From assembly GCA_038501195.1 (NCBI GenBank), contig JBBPUQ010000007.1, positions 1,279,501 through 1,343,500 on the forward strand: 64,000 nucleotides of DNA. Direction: 5' to 3'. Numbering within the stretch: the first letter of the stretch is position 1; each line of letters opens with the position of its first letter. A program made the position numbers and the translations under genes. The notes beneath the pieces were generated by a model. It searched no databases. It worked only from the letters and a program-made list of their open reading frames with translations, and was not told the DNA's origin. Origin of the DNA: Nemania diffusa. Taxonomy: Eukaryota > Ascomycota > Sordariomycetes > Xylariales > Xylariaceae. This document shows positions 24,159 through 35,617 of this stretch, one piece after another.

Positions 24159-26149
24159 TCACACCTCCTCCAAAATGGCATAACAAACTTTAGGACTAGT
24201 AGTGATAGCTTCATGCACCTCATTGCTGGCAAGCTTCCCTTCCGGCTTTTTGAAACGAAAATTCCAGACCAACAAGGCGAGCATCATACGCATCTCAAGG
24301 TACGCGAGCCGTTTCCCTGTATCATCGTTAATTGGAGCTCTTCAATATGTTTCATCGCAAATTGTTTCAACATCTCACGAAAATTGAAAAACAAGCGCAC
24401 TTACCAAAGCAGCTACGTAGCCCCAATCCAAATGTGATCATAGGGCCTGCTTGGGAATCGAACCTCTTACCCTTCCCGTCCTCGGCCGTTCGAAGCCATC
24501 TTTCCGGTTTGAACAAGTACATGTCGCTTTCGTCCCACTGCGTTGCCCATCCCTTCGCGCAAGCGGTCGCTGAGATGGTCTCATCATCGACCGGCACAGC
24601 GGGCTTGGTATAACCTGGACCAACGGCCGGCATTAGAACATTTGTGCCCTTTGGCACGTGATGACCCAGCAATGTGGTGTCGACCATGGTGGCGCGCATC
24701 AAGAGAGGAATCGGCGGCGCGTATCTCAGCGACTCCTCGATCGTGGCATCGAGATATGGGACACTGGTATTGGCGATCTCTGATGCGGTAGGCTGACGCT
24801 TTTCGGCGGCAGCTGAGGCATATGCTTCTTGTAGCGCTATCCTTAGCGATGATTGCACATGTTGGTGAGTTGAAAGTAATTTGATCATCCCTGAATCCTG
24901 TGTTAGCCTGAAATATGGAAGATAGTATCTGATTCTAACCGATCGGGGGTGACTGACATGTCAAAGCAGTGGCGCTTGTCTCGTGGCCTGCAACAACATA
25001 CCCTAGTAGCTAGATATCGTTAACTGACCGACAAAAGAAATAGCGGTGGTAGGTATGTATCATATTTACCTCGTCATAGATTCTTCTTGCATGGAATTCT
25101 GGTGCCCGTCCTTCCTTTATTGACGCCGCTTTCTCGCGCTCGAGTAGGTGATCGACAGCAGAGATCATGGAGGCTTCACCACGCTCTAGCCTAGCGAGGC
25201 TTTTCTCGATTTCGCGCGAAATCACCTGATTTTTCTTTTTCACGGCCCTCCTTAGCCGGAGATTTGTTAGCATCTTCCATCTGTCCTCTAGACGTGGCAT
25301 CAGGGAGTTGAATAGAACACCGACGTGCTCGGCTAGAATCTGGCAGGCCTCGATCTCTGGCGGGACAGTCGACACAGGGAAACAAGCGACGCCGTTGGCG
25401 TCGATGATTGGAAAATTCTCCGAGTCAACATGAGAAATGAGATGGTCTAGTTGCACCTTGATGGTACTCAGATTGTCGTCGAACGCAAATGCCACAGCCA
25501 TGATCATGTCAGTCGCGACATCAAACACATCAGATAGTGCTTCAAACGGCCTCCCTTTGGCAAGCTGTGCTTTCAGTGCCCACAGCTTGATGAGAGTCAT
25601 GGACTTGGCATGAATCTGGGGTGCCGACAACTTGACACAAATGTTAGCTATCTCGACATTGTCGCAAGTATAAGCGACGAGACCTACACCGTGCAGGAAG
25701 CTTGGAGCCATGAGGTCCCTCACAAGGGCCTTGTTACGCTTGAAGCGCGGGTCTGAGCTCATCATAGCGATATGATGCTCTGGAATTGAGCCATGAAAGG
25801 CATCGCAGCTTTGCGAACCACGATGAAATTCCCTAGTACGTCGCAAGAAAATGTCATAGGCTTCATCACATTGAGATAATATCAAGACTGGCTTGCTAAA
25901 AGGCGATAACCAAGCTTGGGTCAGTGGCGCTCGATGCCTGATGGCCCGTTCAGCGAACCAAGATCGTACCTCGCCGTGGCGTTTTTTGTAGGCTACGATC
26001 TCCGGCATGTCACCCCATACGCTCTTAGTAGCAGACGCGTTGTGCGGGATACCGGGGATGGGCCTCGGTAGGGCCCATCGATAGAGCAGACTCAGTCCGG
26101 CGACGAGTATACCCAGAAGAACTATCGTAGATGGCTGCACGAAAGGCAT
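24159..26149 (-). CDS. Cytochrome P450 monooxygenase (cluster P450-2)
   Basis: Second P450, about 590 residues, facing P450-1 tail to tail. It opens with an anchor (TIVLLGILVAGLSLLY) and a PRPIPGIP hinge. The first long exon ends at a DE|intron. A tiny exon carries the I-helix AGHETSATAL, and a further intron leads into MIKLLSTHQH. ESLRYAPP is the K-helix motif. FKPERW is the PERF region. The haem loop FGLGLRSCFGKR is split by an intron just after its Cys-Phe. The final exon, read here from the genomic sequence, ends VCYAILEEV with the stop at 24159-24161. It belongs to a different subfamily from P450-1, with short identity outside the motifs. It probably acts as a second oxygenase in the pathway. 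Confidence 0.88.
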
Positions 26150-27367
26150 AATGATAACCTGAGCAGGTATAGAAGCTCAGTTGCACGGTTGAACTCTAAT
26201 ACAGGAATGGACAGCGTATGATCTGGTAGAATGGAGCGAGCACATAAATACTAACCACTATTGCCTCTTGGGCTAATGAGGGAGCTTTCGCTGTCGTTAT
26301 TCATTCTATAGCTGAGCGCTGCATAGCTTCCGCATCATCTGTACCTCGACTTATACATCACTTGTCCGCCTCTATCTATCTCTGTCGCTCTCTCTTGCGG
26401 CATCGGCGTCAATTACAGACTTGTCACCGGGAGCGACCAGCGATTGGAACACGGCGCGGCGTTGAACGTGCCCGTCCAACAATCGAAGAACATGAACAGG
26501 TCTGGGGGAGTTCGGAACCAGCACGGTGGCGAGTGCTTGGAGCGACTCCCGTCCGAGGCCCCTACGCCCCTCCCCTAGAGAGACCTACTTACCATCACAC
26601 AGATATGCCGTCAGCTGATTTACTTGCTTATGGGCCACTCTGAGTGTGATCTAAGGCTCCTACTACTAAGAGCCCTGCAGATCGGCCCTCAGATGGTGGT
26701 GAGATTCGACGGAGACGGAGGCTGGGTGGATAGGTTTGGTGAGCTATGCACTTACAGTATACACCTACCTGTTACAGCGGGGTTTGCCGCGGGTACGAAC
26801 ATCCACTGGGTACTTGTCCGGTGCTCACCGCAGGCGCATCTTCAGTGATATGGTGCCACACTTGATTGCATGTAGGACGAACCGACGGGTTTTCTAAGAC
26901 ACTGAAGAGGGCCACGGCTGTGCCATTGAGATAGATAGGGGGGCCGTTGCCAAGAGCAACCAGGGATAGGTCCGCACGAGCTAACCCATTGCGCTTAGTG
27001 CGGGGTAGCGGCGGGGCCTGCCCTTTGTGGTAAGTACCGGATCGGGTAATTGGTCTCCCAAGCCAGCGATCGACTCGGGTGCATGTTGAAATGGAGAGTA
27101 GAATGGAATAGACTACGAGGAGAGCTTGAGGGAGGAGCCTAGAACACTTAGGAGTGCTTCAAAGTCTCTTATCTAGGAGCCTCAATACACATTCGCAAGT
27201 AGTCAGTGTCGGCAGTACTACATGAGAGTATAAATCGAAAGCGGAGCAAAGGGGCTACCGAGATAGACAGGAAAAGTTCGTAATATAATGGTAGCTAATA
27301 CACAATGCGCCTCACAATGGCGCTTTTACAATTTGGGTAAAAATAATAGGCTATCTGAGCTGGCCGT
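26150..27367. other. Intergenic region, nothing recognised
   Basis: About 1.2 kb of ordinary base composition between the P450-2 start and the 3' end of the next SDR. Short frames at 26,362-26,848 have no domain and no intron signals. It could be promoter DNA of P450-2 plus a decayed insertion. Confidence 0.35.
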
Positions 27368-28261
27368 CTACGATAGCCCGAGGCTGCCCACTCCGCCCTT
27401 TGCCTTGATCTTTTGTTCCAGCACGTCCAGCTTCGAGAGACCCTTGATCACGCCATCGAGTGTCCCAACTGGCAACAGTGACGCCACTCGCACCTCTGAC
27501 GCATGGCGACCGCGCCAGACCCAGTGTGGAGGGTTGCGCTGACTGACATCCTTGACCACATCATCTGCCCACTTAGCCGCCTCGGTGCCGTTGGCGGCCG
27601 TATCCGCTCCCGCCATGGCGTTCTCGATCTCTTCTTTTGCTATATTGTACATTGAATTCGGCGGGAGTACGGCAGTGGGCGCATTATCAAAGAACGTGGA
27701 CTTGACTCCACCAGTGAGCAGGTTGATGACTTTGATGCCAAAAGGACCCAGCTCGAGGCGCAGGCCCTCAGTGAAGCTGCCAACCGCCGCTTTCGAGGCG
27801 TTGTAGGATGATTGCCAAGGTACTGAGCCGGCGGTGAGTGATGCGGCCGAAGTGTTGTTGATGATCATGCCGCCATGCTTGGACTTCAACAGGAGCGGGA
27901 CGAACGCGCGCGTCACCCGCAGGACCGAGAAAACATTGAGGTCAAACAGCTCGCGGGCTTTGTCTATGTCGATGTCCATCAGCGGCAACGAGTATGCCGC
28001 GCCGGCATTGTTGACGAGGGCATCGAGCGAGCCGCCGGTTAGCGTCTGGATCTGGGTGACGGCGCTCGCTATTGACTCGTCGGAGCTGACGTCGAGCTGT
28101 ATAGTGGTAATGCCGGCAGCTTCAGTGTCGCGTAGCTTCGCTGGGTTCCGTGCCGATGCAAACACGCGCCACCCGGCCTTGTGAAAAGCAAGAGCTAGAG
28201 CTGATCCTAGACTGTGGTCTGAGCAGCCTGTGATGAGGATCGTGCGTTTAGAGGACGCCAT
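27368..28261 (-). CDS. AYR1-like short-chain dehydrogenase, intronless
   Basis: Classical SDR of 297 residues in a single exon, starting MASSKRTILITG at 28261. The upstream frame extends further, but the residues before this Met do not resemble the family. The cofactor loop is GCSDHSLGSALAL, a variant of GxxxGxG. DALVNNAG follows, with catalytic Ser in NNTSAAS and Tyr/Lys in SSYNASKAAV. LTGGVKSTFF is typical of the NADPH-dependent 1-acyldihydroxyacetone-phosphate reductase-like subgroup. It is related to the SDR at 19.2-20.6 kb, but that gene has many introns, so any duplication is old or one copy was intron-stripped. Probable cytosolic or lipid-associated NADPH reductase within the cluster. 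Confidence 0.9.
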   Translation of the reverse strand: MASSKRTILITGCSDHSLGSALALAFHKAGWRVFASARNPAKLRDTEAAGITTIQLDVSSDESIASAVTQIQTLTGGSLDALVNNAGAAYSLPLMDIDIDKARELFDLNVFSVLRVTRAFVPLLLKSKHGGMIINNTSAASLTAGSVPWQSSYNASKAAVGSFTEGLRLELGPFGIKVINLLTGGVKSTFFDNAPTAVLPPNSMYNIAKEEIENAMAGADTAANGTEAAKWADDVVKDVSQRNPPHWVWRGRHASEVRVASLLPVGTLDGVIKGLSKLDVLEQKIKAKGGVGSLGLS

Positions 28262-28969
28262 GGTGAAGCGAAGTGGAAATATGAGATTGCAATACGCTGC
28301 AGATGTAAAGCCGGCCCTAAGAATTAATCCACTTATGAGAGAGTCTGCTTTTGAACTGTCAAAATGGCACAGATGCTCTAAAAGACACGTCATAGGCTTC
28401 TAAGTATAGCCAGCAATGTTTCAAAATGTTTGACTAGGGAGAAGTACATTACCTACCTACCTAGGTGCTGGAAAAATTACAATATTACGACACAGAGTTC
28501 ATAGAAACCTTTTGGACTCCTCGGCGACATCTTTCGCATCATCTTACCTTGAACAGCCTAGGGAGCAGCCGCTGTAACACCTCGGAGGGATTGTTGCGCC
28601 GATGCGGCTGAATTGGAGGTAGCGGCACAGCGAAGGCGGATTGGTCACAACAAAGGGACAAACATAACAAAGCAGGCTGGCGCCCGCTGACAGAGCAAGC
28701 TCATCTTGCAGCTTGGCGGAAGCAATCCGCACGCAGCTCTCGCCATGTTTAGCGACTATATCGATGGCATGAAGCCTGCGACTGGGAATCCACGGTAGTG
28801 TACATAGACTGCATTAAACAATTGCACATTCGAGCTATCATATTCTATCTATTATACAAGGCCGGAATGATCCGGTATCGGACGCAGAAATATGCCGATA
28901 CATTCTAAACGACTTCTAGAGTGGGGGGCCACCTACCTGAACAGGCCCTCCATTCCTCTCACCAAGAGA
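28262..28969. other. Intergenic region
   Basis: Promoter side of the SDR and 3' flank of the FAD oxidase. A CTACCTACCTAGGT stretch lies near 28,454. No coding sequence is recognised. Confidence 0.35.
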
Positions 28970-30752
28970 CTAATGTTTCGGAACATAACGCGACGGGATC
29001 GCATTGTTGAAGCTGAAGGCGTTCTTGGGGTCCCATCGCTTTTTCAAATTGGAAAGACGTGGCAGGTTCTGCTTGCTGTAGATCTGCTCCAGCGTCTCGT
29101 CACCTCGCGCATAATTGACGAAGACCCTTGGGCCCTCAAACCCAGATGTGGCCCGAAAGTCATCGCGGAGCTCCCGTCCGAGTGCTTGGGCCGCCTTTTG
29201 AGTAACAGCATCTCCAGGGCCCCAGATCATGTTGGGATTTCTGAACGACAATGCACTGGTTAGCCTGTTTCCAATAGAACCACACACAAGGAACTTGACG
29301 GTGCCACTCACATGTAACCTGTTGTTTGTCTCCAGGGCCATGCTGTCCTCTCAAGCGGCACAGCTGCCATGGCTTGGTTGGGGAAGTATTCGAACTGTAA
29401 AATGCTGGTACGTCCTCCAGGATATTTCGAAAAGAAATCGGACATCTTGGACAATGACGATACTGCGGTGGACGCCGAATAGTTTCGGAGATTCAAACTA
29501 TACAGGTCGCGTACCAAGTTATCTTCACAGGTTGCCATCTCAACCCCTCCGCCAGCAGTAGCTACAAGTCTGCTCCATTTTACCACCTGAATATTCGAGT
29601 AAACAGGCTTGAGATTGATCAGTGGGGCCAAGACCTTGCGGCCTTCTTTTTCGGGGCCCAAGTAGACCCAATTCGCCCCGACTTGCGTCTACGGGTCGCC
29701 ATCAGCATCTTAACAACTCGGGATACCATTAGAAGAAACTGAGACGTACCGCATTGGTAGAGCTATTCCACATGACTATGGTAATGGAAGCTAACTCCGC
29801 TGGCAGTTTGTGATTGAATGCTTCGACGGCTTCGAAATACTGAGACGCCTTCTCCGCGGGGAATAGGAAGTCTGCGCTGAGCACATCACCGCGATTCCGG
29901 AGTGGGTGAACCTTGAAAGTGGCAGACGTGACCGCGCCGAAGTTTGCGCCTGCGCCGCGAATGGCCCAGAATAAGTCCGAATGGGACTTCTCGGAAACCT
30001 CAATCACCTGGCCGCTAGCGGTGACCATCCTTACCGAAACGAGGGCATCGATGAGCAAGCCATAGAGGCCGGTAAACCTTCCGACTCCTCCTCCGAGGGC
30101 AACGCCGATCAAGCTTGGGCAGGAGGCACTGCCGGTTTCTAGTTCATGAACATCATGGTCAGTCCTCGATACATCCAAGACGAGTGGTAAAGGATACGTA
30201 CGGATTTCAAAGCCCGCGTTATATAACGGGTCGAATATATCTCCTGCCGTCACTCCGGGTCCAATGGTGACAGTCTCAGCAGCAGCATTCACATTAATCG
30301 AGTTCATGCGGCTGAGGTCAATGGCCAGACCATCTTTAAGGCCATGTAGAGTAGTTGTATACCCATGACGTTGTCCAGTCACAAGGAACGGGATGTTATA
30401 GCTTGTGGCAAGTTTGATCTGGGTAGGTTTAATCTTGGTTAGTGACAGATCTTCAACTAAAGTTCCCCAATCATTTACTCACAGCTTTTCTAACGTCTTC
30501 CTCTGTTTCCGGGCTGATAGCTGCTTTATAGGTAGGAGGGCTGAAGACTGTCCATCTCTCAGTGGCATCATTGAACTGCTGAGTTCCAATGAATGATAAT
30601 GTCGTGCTTGACGCCCAAGCTCTTGCAGGGTCTGTTAACAGGGCTCTGAGGTCAGTCTTGACAGCACGAGCATCCGTAACCCCTGTGAGGAAAAGGAGAT
30701 GCACGAGCATCAACCCCCATCTTGACATCGCTGGTCTAAAAACTGGAATCAT
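28970..30752 (-). CDS. FAD-linked oxidase, berberine-bridge-enzyme type (oxidase 1)
   Basis: Secreted or vesicular flavoprotein oxidase of roughly 500 residues in five exons. The start MIPVFRPAM precedes a hydrophobic signal-like segment (WGLMLVHLLFLTGV). The PCMH-type FAD domain contains GQRHGYTTTL, in the position of the usual R/GGHG covalent-flavin histidine, then TGSASCPSLIGVALGGG with a Cys where bicovalent family members attach FAD. GAGANFGAVTSATFKV follows. The BBE C-terminal motif is FVNYARGDETLEQIY followed by LKKRWDPKNAFSF. Introns sit after DVRKA, FEI, STNA and TTGY. Members of this family oxidise alcohols to aldehydes or drive ring closure; in pyriculol biosynthesis such an enzyme acts late on the alcohol/aldehyde couple. 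The exact substrate here is unknown. Confidence 0.9.
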
Positions 30753-32510
30753 GATGTAATTTTTGTCAATTGAAGTGTTATCATTATTATTTCTCTTCGG
30801 ATCGCATGCCAAGCCAAACGTAGCTGGTCCTGGGTTTATATACACGACATTACACCATTGAAGCCAACGACTTGGGAGACTGTAGCAGTCGAGTCACCCT
30901 TGAAGTCCCAGACACTCACCAGGCCGATAACGTCTAGGGCGCAGCTGTAACATAGCCGTCCGGTGAGGCGAGAATCCCACGTGGCTTTTTTCCTTCAGCT
31001 AAGATATCAAATCCTTTCTTTGCCGCCGCAACCAAATTAGAAACCAAGGGGGCGGGTCCTCCGAAAAGAAAAGGTATGCGTAGGAAATTATACAGGAATG
31101 TATAAATCTAGTACCATGCTTGTTACTTTGAATGTCGGCCCGTTGGTCTTCTGACAAAAAAGATGTATATATTGCTTGGGTCTTAGGGGAGATTAAAGCC
31201 TTGTCCCAAATTAGGGCAAAAGGATACGAGACCAACGCCATCGTATTGTGCATGTTACGAGCCAACAAGTATGACCTACCACGGAGGCCTAGCGTTAAAA
31301 AAGAACGCCCAACCACAGGGCGCGGGGCTGGACTAGGAGACAAGCCACAGCTAGGAACGATACAGGGTCACGTGATACGATCACCGAGTCACGAGGATCA
31401 CTCTGGGGTGATCAGGGTGAGTGAGTGATTGAACGATCACCCGAGCCACGGTTGGTGACTCTGGTGAACAAGACCTCGAGTGAAGGAAGGAAACACTATA
31501 TAGCCACGAGGACTTCCTATGTAACTAGCCTTAGTCTTTCCTTACTTCACTATTCAATCTAAGCATACAACTACTTCTTGGAATCATTGTATGAGGCTCG
31601 CGCCTTAACGACTTAGTGACGACGCTCAGATCCATTATAGACCTAGCCCTTACAGTTAGGAACATAAACCCACTACGACCCCTACCGTACACTCCGTGCG
31701 TATAGTAGGACCGTTACAGTGCAACTTACGATGAAGGCTCACTATCTGGTCTGGTGACGTAAGTTCACGAAGAAGAACACAGATTAGGTACTTGTGAGAA
31801 CCTTGATTGACTAAAAAAGTCAGAAACGGCTGAGAGTAGCTAACACGAAAAAGTCAGCGACAGTAAGTTCTTCAACGGTCGATAGGTGAACAGGACATTG
31901 CAACGGCGTTGAGGCATTGCTGAGAGTCTAAAAGTAAAGGGAGCCCTGTCTAGATGAGGAGGCTGGGCTACTTACGATCCACGTGCAGTGGAATGCATAT
32001 ATGTGTAGCCTCCCAGGCTACAATACTATAATAAACTTAGATTTCTGGACAAGTCCGTAGGATTATCAGACGTTGTCTTTAGCACGCCCAAATTAAATAG
32101 CTTGAAGATGACACACGGGAAGGTTGCACCTGATCAGCACTGTGACCAAGCCCTCAGCTCATCATCACTTATCTGTTCTGAACACGTCAAAGTCCTTTTA
32201 TGCAAGAGGTAAGGTACATGCGACATTGTACTTGTGGCGTGGAGGGCATAATCCTCCTATCTCGGACTTTAAATCTATTATAGCCGAATCGGGCAAAAAT
32301 CTCGCCGTTTACTTTGTCCGGCAGGCCACATCAAAAAATGAGATTCTGGCTACTTGGCATGCGACATCCAGTCACACAGAAGGGTGGGTTTACGTCAATC
32401 GCTATGTCTCAATAAATAAAACGACAGGCTGGCCATCGAAAATCATTATGAGCCAGCGTGCCTCATCTAACTAACATAACTCTTGGATCTTTTTATCGCC
32501 AACACACATC
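30753..32510. other. Intergenic region with probable LTR fragments
   Basis: About 1.75 kb between divergent genes. Reading frames at 30,999-31,428 and at 32,124-32,474 (116 codons, plus) have no recognisable domain. The middle section (see the LTR-like entry) carries retrotransposon-like sequence. The last few hundred bases are presumably the promoter of the WWOX-like SDR. Confidence 0.4.
31440..31660 (+). mobile_element. LTR-like fragment of a retrotransposon
   Basis: The stretch has a TATA-like CACTATATAGCC, a T/C-rich segment and a terminal GCCCTTACA. That arrangement resembles the promoter and end of a fungal LTR. No second copy or coding part is present nearby. A 19-base word at 31,908-31,926 is repeated exactly in the LTR-like piece at 44.3 kb, which supports a repeat origin for the region. 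Confidence 0.35.
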
Positions 32511-33642
32511 ATGGCTGCGATACCCAAAACCAAGATGACGCCGCAATTTGACATCTCGCCAGAGCAGGAGGCGAAGATGTCTCAGTACTTCTATCGCCAA
32601 TTTTTCGTCAAAACGCCACCCCTGAAGAATCGAGAAGGGAGTCTTCGGGGAAAGACAGCCATAATTACTGGATCCAATACTGGACTTGGGCTAGAAACAG
32701 CAGGCCAACTCATGGATCTAGGACTGAGCAAACTCATTATCGCAGTGAGAAGCGTGGAAAAGGGAGAGTCTGCTCGTGCGAAGCTTCTCGAGAGACGAAA
32801 GCAGGCGTCGGAGCCGTGCGACATCGTAATTTGGAAACTAGATCTATCCTCATACCAATCCGTCATTGACATGGCTGAGCGAGCCAAAAACCTAGAGCGC
32901 CTCGACATCGTGGTTCTCAATGCGGCCTTGTACAGAATCACGCAGCAATTCAACCCTGAGACGAAGTTTGACGAAGACGTGCACGTGAACTACCTTGCGA
33001 ATGCACTTCTGATGGTCCATATTTTACCAACACTAGCTGCTAGTGCCAAAGCGAATCGGCAACCAGGCCGCCTTGTTCTGGTCTCATCAGACGCAGCCGG
33101 CTGGGTCAAGTTCACCGAAAGCTCGCACAGACCGATTCTCGACGCCTTCAAGCTGAAGGATGAGAACTGGAACATGCAAGAGCGCTACGGGACATCGAAA
33201 CTGCTCGGTCAGTTTTTCCTCACGGAGATAGCTCGAAGAGTGTCGCCTTCGGTGGTCACCATCGACGCCGTGAACCCGGGCTTCTGCTACGGCTCCGAGC
33301 TCGGCCGAGACGGCGACGGCTCCTTTTTGGGCTTCTTGTTCCGCATCTTCACGCGGATCGTCGGCAAGCCGCTGTGGATGGGTGCCAGATCCGTCGTGCA
33401 CGCTACGGCTGGATTTGGACAGGAGGTGCATGGTCAATATGTAGAAGACGGCTTGATCCGACCGTAAGCATTCCCCCTGACTAACCTTGCTGCACTACCT
33501 AACGTCATCTAGCATGGCGCCTATTCTTTATACCGAAGAGGGAGAGGAAGTTTCCAAACATCTCTGGAATGAAACGATGGCAGAGCTTGCGTTTGCCAAT
33601 GTGGAGGGCATCATCAAGAGTGTCAGCGGTGTTCAGGAGTAA
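32511..33642 (+). CDS. WWOX/retinol-dehydrogenase-like SDR (1)
   Basis: Extended-N-terminus SDR of about 360 residues. Exon 1 runs from 32511 to about 33468; a 54-bp intron follows; the last exon (GEEVSKHLWNET...) stops at 33640-33642. After a 45-residue lead comes GKTAIITGSNTGLGLETA (NADPH loop). LDIVVLNAAL, LVLVSSDAAG with catalytic Ser, and YGTSKLLGQFF with Tyr/Lys follow. The NAA variant of NNAG is typical of the light-dependent-protochlorophyllide-reductase/WWOX-like fungal group. It is closely similar in plan to the SDR at 38.1 kb, including an intron near the C terminus, so the two look like paralogues. Probable oxidoreductase of the cluster. Confidence 0.92.
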
Positions 33643-33887
33643 GAGTTTCGCTTAATGTAATGTGGCATTTCTTAGAGGTAGATGTCACCGTTATTCCCGA
33701 GTGTTAGCAAGTAATTAGGCTTTTGATATAGTTCCAACGCTTTACATTCAGACTACTTGAGCTAAGCCCACGACAGATCCCCAACATTCAAGTTTCTATC
33801 CTCGTAAACCCTGTTCATACCGGCTTGCTGTACTCGGGATATGTCTCTTGATACCTTTGCTTCGGTCAATGTAAAGCTACATGTGAT

Positions 33888-34658
33888 TTAGGACACGGAG
33901 GTACAGTACCCTAAGAGTGGCTTCGCTATCAAATAAGCCAAGGCATAATGCACCATCTTTAGAAGCCACAATGGGGTCCAAAAGGGTGGCGTGAGAACGG
34001 TGTCACTTAGGCAGCCAAACAAGGCAAGCTGAAACACAGAGGGCTCAAGATTCTCCCTTTCGCAATCCCGAAGGTAGCCTATGGCATTGCGAAGGTAGTT
34101 CTCGGTAAAGCCGTGCTCTTCATCGTATGGTCTTGCGCGCACCGTGAAGACTACGTCATCCTCGTTGTCGGGGTGTGCCCAGAAGCGATGTCTGAAGTAA
34201 CGCTCAGTGTAAGTGCGATAGTAGCTTGCAAACCACAAAAGGGGGGTGAATTACCGTGTGCCGGGTGATATCACAACCACCCCCGTGTTCTTGGTTAGTA
34301 CATGTTCGCGCTCATTTTTGACAACGACCAACGCGCCCTTCTCTACCTCGAAGAACTCAGTCTGATCCAAATGAATGTGGCTTCTCGGAACGTAAGCTAA
34401 TGGGCGAATTGTAACACCAAAATCTAGGAATAGCAGTCGTAGGGTAGCTATTAGTACTCACAGCGGGGGGCCCGACAGACCAGCTCTCACAGCAGGGTTG
34501 TCCACATAGTGTGTCTCCCTCACTATCAAGTCATGGTCATCATTGTAAATGAACTCATATAGGGCAGCGTCATGCGTTGAAAGAAGTCGTGGCTCAGCAG
34601 GAGTCAGAGTGCGGTAGGCTGGGCGTGGCGAAAGCCACAATTGCCAACCCCTGACCAT
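33888..34658 (-). CDS. Cupin-domain protein with hydrophobic tail (cluster cupin 2)
   Basis: Three exons joined by two introns give about 210 residues. The start ATG at 34658 opens MVRGWQLWLSPRP. The frame is open upstream to 34,715, but only with a GTG start and inside a tandem duplication. Both cupin motifs are textbook: SHIHLDQTEFFEVEKG (HxH-x4-E-x6-G) and SPGTRHRFW, the latter rebuilt across an intron. A metal-binding barrel is therefore likely. The C-terminal third holds a hydrophobic stretch (FWTPLWLLKMVHYALAYLIA) that could anchor it to a membrane. It differs clearly from cupin 1, which has weaker metal motifs. A dehydratase- or dioxygenase-like accessory role in the pathway is inferred. 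Confidence 0.85.
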
Positions 34659-35617
34659 ATTGATGAGTAAATGTTTGAGTCGGACTCTGGTCTTAGTGAG
34701 TCCAGCGTACAACACAATAATCCTTTGAGAGATAGCGGAAAGTAACGTCCTAACATGGTGTTATTGTAGGTTTCGGTGGATTCAGAGTACAACACAATAA
34801 TCCGGCGGAAGATAGTGGAGATCGGCGTCCTGACGTGGTGTCATTGTTGGTATCAATGGGCAGCTGTACGTTGGTCAGCCATGTTAGACTCCATTGTCAT
34901 TATACCACACAAAACCCTGTAATCTGCATGTACTGGGATGCAAGTGAGATTCGTGACCTGCTTTTCCACGTCCTCGGCTGAAATCCTCCCAGCTCCTGAT
35001 TGACATTTAGATACAATGCTCTACGACAATTGTGAACTCCGTTTTCGGTGAGTATGGTATGCTAGTACATGCTGTGTACTTTCTCAGATGTACATCTTTT
35101 CGCCCAGATGAGCCTGTTTTTCTTTCCTCACGTCCTGATTACATCCACTTCGACTATTTCGATAAACGATTTTGAATTCTAGCTGAACTTTATTACCACA
35201 CTGGCTTTAATCAGCCTCAATTTGTCATAATTGCTTCCAAAATAGATTCTTGATCCCATCTGCCTGCCCTCATGCCCATCTGTCTCATGAAGTTTTCCCT
35301 GCTGATGTTCCACTTAGTATGGCCAAGTCCACATCGAACACGCTGAAACTTTCTTTAGCGATACTCAGGTGGTCGGCTTCGCCACTCTCAATGGAATAGT
35401 ATTTCTAATTCGAGTGGTCATGTGTAGGTATGATGCGACTATGTTTGTGAAGTAGTGTGCACTACGTTACCAATAATAGAATTAAAACAGTCACTGCTAG
35501 TAGGAAAAACAGATCAATACAAAATGGAGAACTCTCTTAGACTTCCTAGCTATCACGTTGATCCGTGGTCTATTATCCTTGATTCTTTCTGACTGCTACT
35601 CTTTTTCTTGGTGAACC
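34659..35617. other. Divergent promoter region between cupin 2 and oxidase 2
   Basis: About 960 bases without coding sequence. The cupin-proximal part contains a tandem duplication (separate entry). The rest has ordinary composition with scattered AT-rich stretches. Confidence 0.4.
34707..34866. repeat. 80-bp imperfect tandem duplication upstream of cupin 2
   Basis: Two head-to-tail copies, each beginning GTACAACACAATAATCC, start at 34,707 and 34,787. They share GTCCTRACRTGGTGTYATTGT in their second halves, with clear divergence elsewhere. They sit 50-210 bases upstream of the cupin 2 start codon, in its leader or promoter. Confidence 0.7.

Noticed and set aside
27368..28190. Plus-strand frames inside the AYR1-like SDR
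   Set aside because: Antisense shadows of a well-supported coding exon.
32124..32474. 116-codon plus-strand frame upstream of the WWOX-SDR
   Set aside because: No domain recognised and it ends 36 bases before the SDR start; could be leader sequence, not supported as a gene.
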